From the NCBI GenBank assembly GCA_028274465.1, contig CM051458.1, forward strand, positions 86,014,085-86,078,084: a stretch of 64,000 nt of DNA. The letters run 5' to 3'. The notes below the pieces were generated by a model, which did not search any database, was not told the DNA's origin, and saw only the letters and a list, made by a program, of their open reading frames with translations. This stretch comes from Plantago ovata (lineage: Eukaryota; Streptophyta; Magnoliopsida; Lamiales; Plantaginaceae). Shown here piece after piece: positions 62,121 to 64,000 of this stretch. The number at the start of each line of letters is the position of its first letter. The stretch's first letter is position 1. Position numbers and translations under genes: made by a program.

Positions 62121-63206
62121 TCTATCCAGTAACTACAGTAAATCAACCAAGAAGCGGGTTCAGTTTTATAGATCATATTATAGCGACCAGTTAGCATTGG
62201 GAAACCAATAATAGGAAAAAGAAAAGAAGGGAAAAAATGTGGAAAATAAACAATGAGCCATCTGCTCTCAGAACTATACATAAAAACTTAGTGAAATTAT
62301 CAGAAGGTTTCCTGAGCATGATCTACAAAACTGAATTATGTGAAAATTTCGAAAACAGAAAGGCGTTTGATCATTGTTCTTTTGAACTTTCTTGAGCATT
62401 TCAAACTTAATTTTTAGGTGACATAATTTTATTTAGAATGTTATTCGGACGAGTATCATCAGGCAATATGCCAAATCAAAGAGTTGAAAATTTCAAACAG
62501 GAAGAGATAATGACTTTGTTGTTAGTTCATTGATGGAGAAAATGAAGTCATTGAATATTGTATATTGTAACCCCTCTGCCCCGATATGATTCTAATCATT
62601 TTACTTTTACATTCTACTTTTTGGGAACAAAATTCACAACTATTCAAAACAAAACAAGATCAATTCAACTGAAAAACAAAAGGCTTAAATTTCATTTGAT
62701 AAGCCATAAATATTTCAAATATTCAACCTAAGGAGTTCAAAAGACAGTAGCAGCTTGTTGCTCTCCAAAAGTAAAATTGTCTACTCTCTCTAGTGACTGA
62801 TGTTCTTTTCAAGTGCGAACTCAATGTTGGATGATTACATGTATCATTAATGACAAACTGATATAGATATGATAAAATAAATTGCTACCATAGTAAAAAA
62901 AGATTAAATAAAAAAAGCTGTAAAAGAAAAGAATAAAACCGTGAGGTTCGTGTTAGTATGTCACTTGTGATGCAATCAACAAATAGCCAGTCTCAGCCAA
63001 TGCCATTCCTCCCTGATGCAGCTACCCATGTAGGTATTTATCTGAGCATCACCCCTACACCAAAATATAACAGGAAAATAAGATTTTAAAAGATACAAAT
63101 AGAAACAACTTCAAAAGCCACTCCATCTAATCAGTTGTTCCAACTTACCACGTCGGGTATCGGTCCACTACAACTTGCACCTTATTAACCACCAAATTAG
63201 ATTTAT
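62121..63206. other. AT-rich DNA, possibly 3' UTR of a gene entering from the right
   Basis: No coding stretch recognised. It follows (in minus sense) the candidate terminal exon at 63281-63207, so part may be transcribed 3' UTR. Confidence 0.3.
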
Positions 63207-63281
63207 TTATGCCATTTCAGTCCTTGAACCAAAGCCCTTGCCAAGCAGGTCTTCGGTCTTTACATGATTGACAGCAGTTTC
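63207..63281 (-). CDS. Candidate terminal exon of an unidentified minus-strand gene
   Basis: After a CAG acceptor, the minus strand reads ETAVNHVKTEDLLGKGFGSR then TEMA and TAA: 24 residues of protein-like composition in an otherwise AT-rich region. I do not recognise the family. A second protein-like stretch at about 63800-63752 (AVQKSFNDIEADW, followed by a GT donor) does not join this exon in the same phase, so at least one of the two is wrong or an exon is missing. Treat as a hint that a gene lies to the right. Confidence 0.25.
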   Translation of the reverse strand, partial: ETAVNHVKTEDLLGKGFGSRTEMA

Positions 63282-64000
63282 CTGATCGAAAGAAATGTTT
63301 AGTTCTCAAATTCCGAAAGAAGTAGTGACAACAAATAAAACTACCCTTACATTTGTGGAATTACATGAGGCCATTCCAATTTGTCAAGTAATATTTGCAA
63401 TGTTCTCTTTGTGTTAGTACTCCTTAATTGCCTACATATACAAAGACCGTATCATCAAAGTGCAACATATATAAGAAGGTAAGCAGAGAGTTGCTACTGT
63501 GGGAGAATGCGTCTCATAGCAAAAAACAGTTCAAGTGGTTCTGATAGCAATTATGTGCAAACTTACTAAATGAGCCACGTCATCACATAGTAATTTATAC
63601 ATCCAGATGAAGAGATTGCTCCATCTATCAATATGTGCATCAAGATATCATTTGTTCGTGTTAGAGAAGAATTCTATTGAAAGTAGTGACGGTAATTAGT
63701 ACCTTTATCTTTCCTCTTCTCAAGGGAGAGAACGAACATCAATCAAATTACCAGTCTGCCTCAATATCATTGAAGGATTTCTGAACTGCCTGTCTTGTAT
63801 GGTTTATTCCATGCTAACGACTGACATTATCTACAATCAGCCAATATAAAAAAAAGTTCATAGTTTGCAGCCTCTTAAGAAAAATTCAACTCTGCACACG
63901 TGCTAAAAAATGTCAAATATTGCCAGTGCAAGGCATTTATGAAGAAACCGCATGCTAGTAATTTGTAATGCTAATGCAGATAGAGGGAAGTTTAACTTTA
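63282..64000. other. Right-edge region, candidate intron/exon DNA of the same unidentified gene
   Basis: AT-rich with one protein-like stretch near 63752-63800 on the minus strand. No gene model could be supported. Confidence 0.25.

Overview
The window is nuclear DNA of a flowering plant, almost certainly a eudicot. It is AT-rich, genes are split by many short GT-AG introns, and the spaces between genes hold decayed LINEs, SINEs, MITEs, an apparent mitochondrial DNA insert and microsatellites. No operon, CRISPR array or bacterial-type feature is visible. I could not fix the species.

Six conserved protein-coding genes can be modelled. In order: the 3' end of an NPC1-type sterol/sphingolipid transporter (727-5221, +); a NIN-like RWP-RK/PB1 nitrate-response transcription factor (6194-9603, -); an RBP45/47-type protein with three RRMs (about 28300-32926, -); a plant ASPM homologue with CH domain, IQ repeats and ARM-like tail (34521-43297, -, 21 coding exons); a Derlin-type ERAD protein (46659-49263, +); and a peroxisomal catalase (52061-55601, -). 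For all six the exon phases join correctly. The one exception to an open frame is the catalase, which is exactly one base short of the canonical 492-codon frame. Weak evidence suggests another minus-strand gene entering at the right edge (near 63207-63281), and there is an unexplained Met-less open frame at 60620-61014.

Region by region: 1-10.6 kb holds NPC1 and the NLP gene, convergent. 10.6-28.3 kb is a gene desert of mobile-element debris: a hAT-type MITE with its target duplication, a decayed LTR-like element, a decayed plus-strand LINE, a hairpin of TTCAG repeats, a 5'-truncated LINE with target duplication, a SINE with a perfect 17-bp target duplication, and another LINE remnant. 28.3-43.3 kb holds RBP45 and ASPM in tandem on the minus strand. 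43.3-46.5 kb holds MITEs, a mitochondrial-like insert and a minisatellite. 46.5-55.7 kb holds Derlin and catalase, convergent, with a second SINE copy between them. 55.7-64 kb is again repeat-rich, with RNase H fragments, a GC-rich MITE nested inside a LINE, and a possible hAT-like element.

The genes do not form a pathway; they are an ordinary set of housekeeping and regulatory plant genes. The most notable items are the catalase frameshift, a recent 80-residue tandem IQ-exon expansion in ASPM whose middle copy has lost an IQ and gained a new splice donor, and several well-delimited retroposition events. I did not find a convincing previously undescribed biological system.
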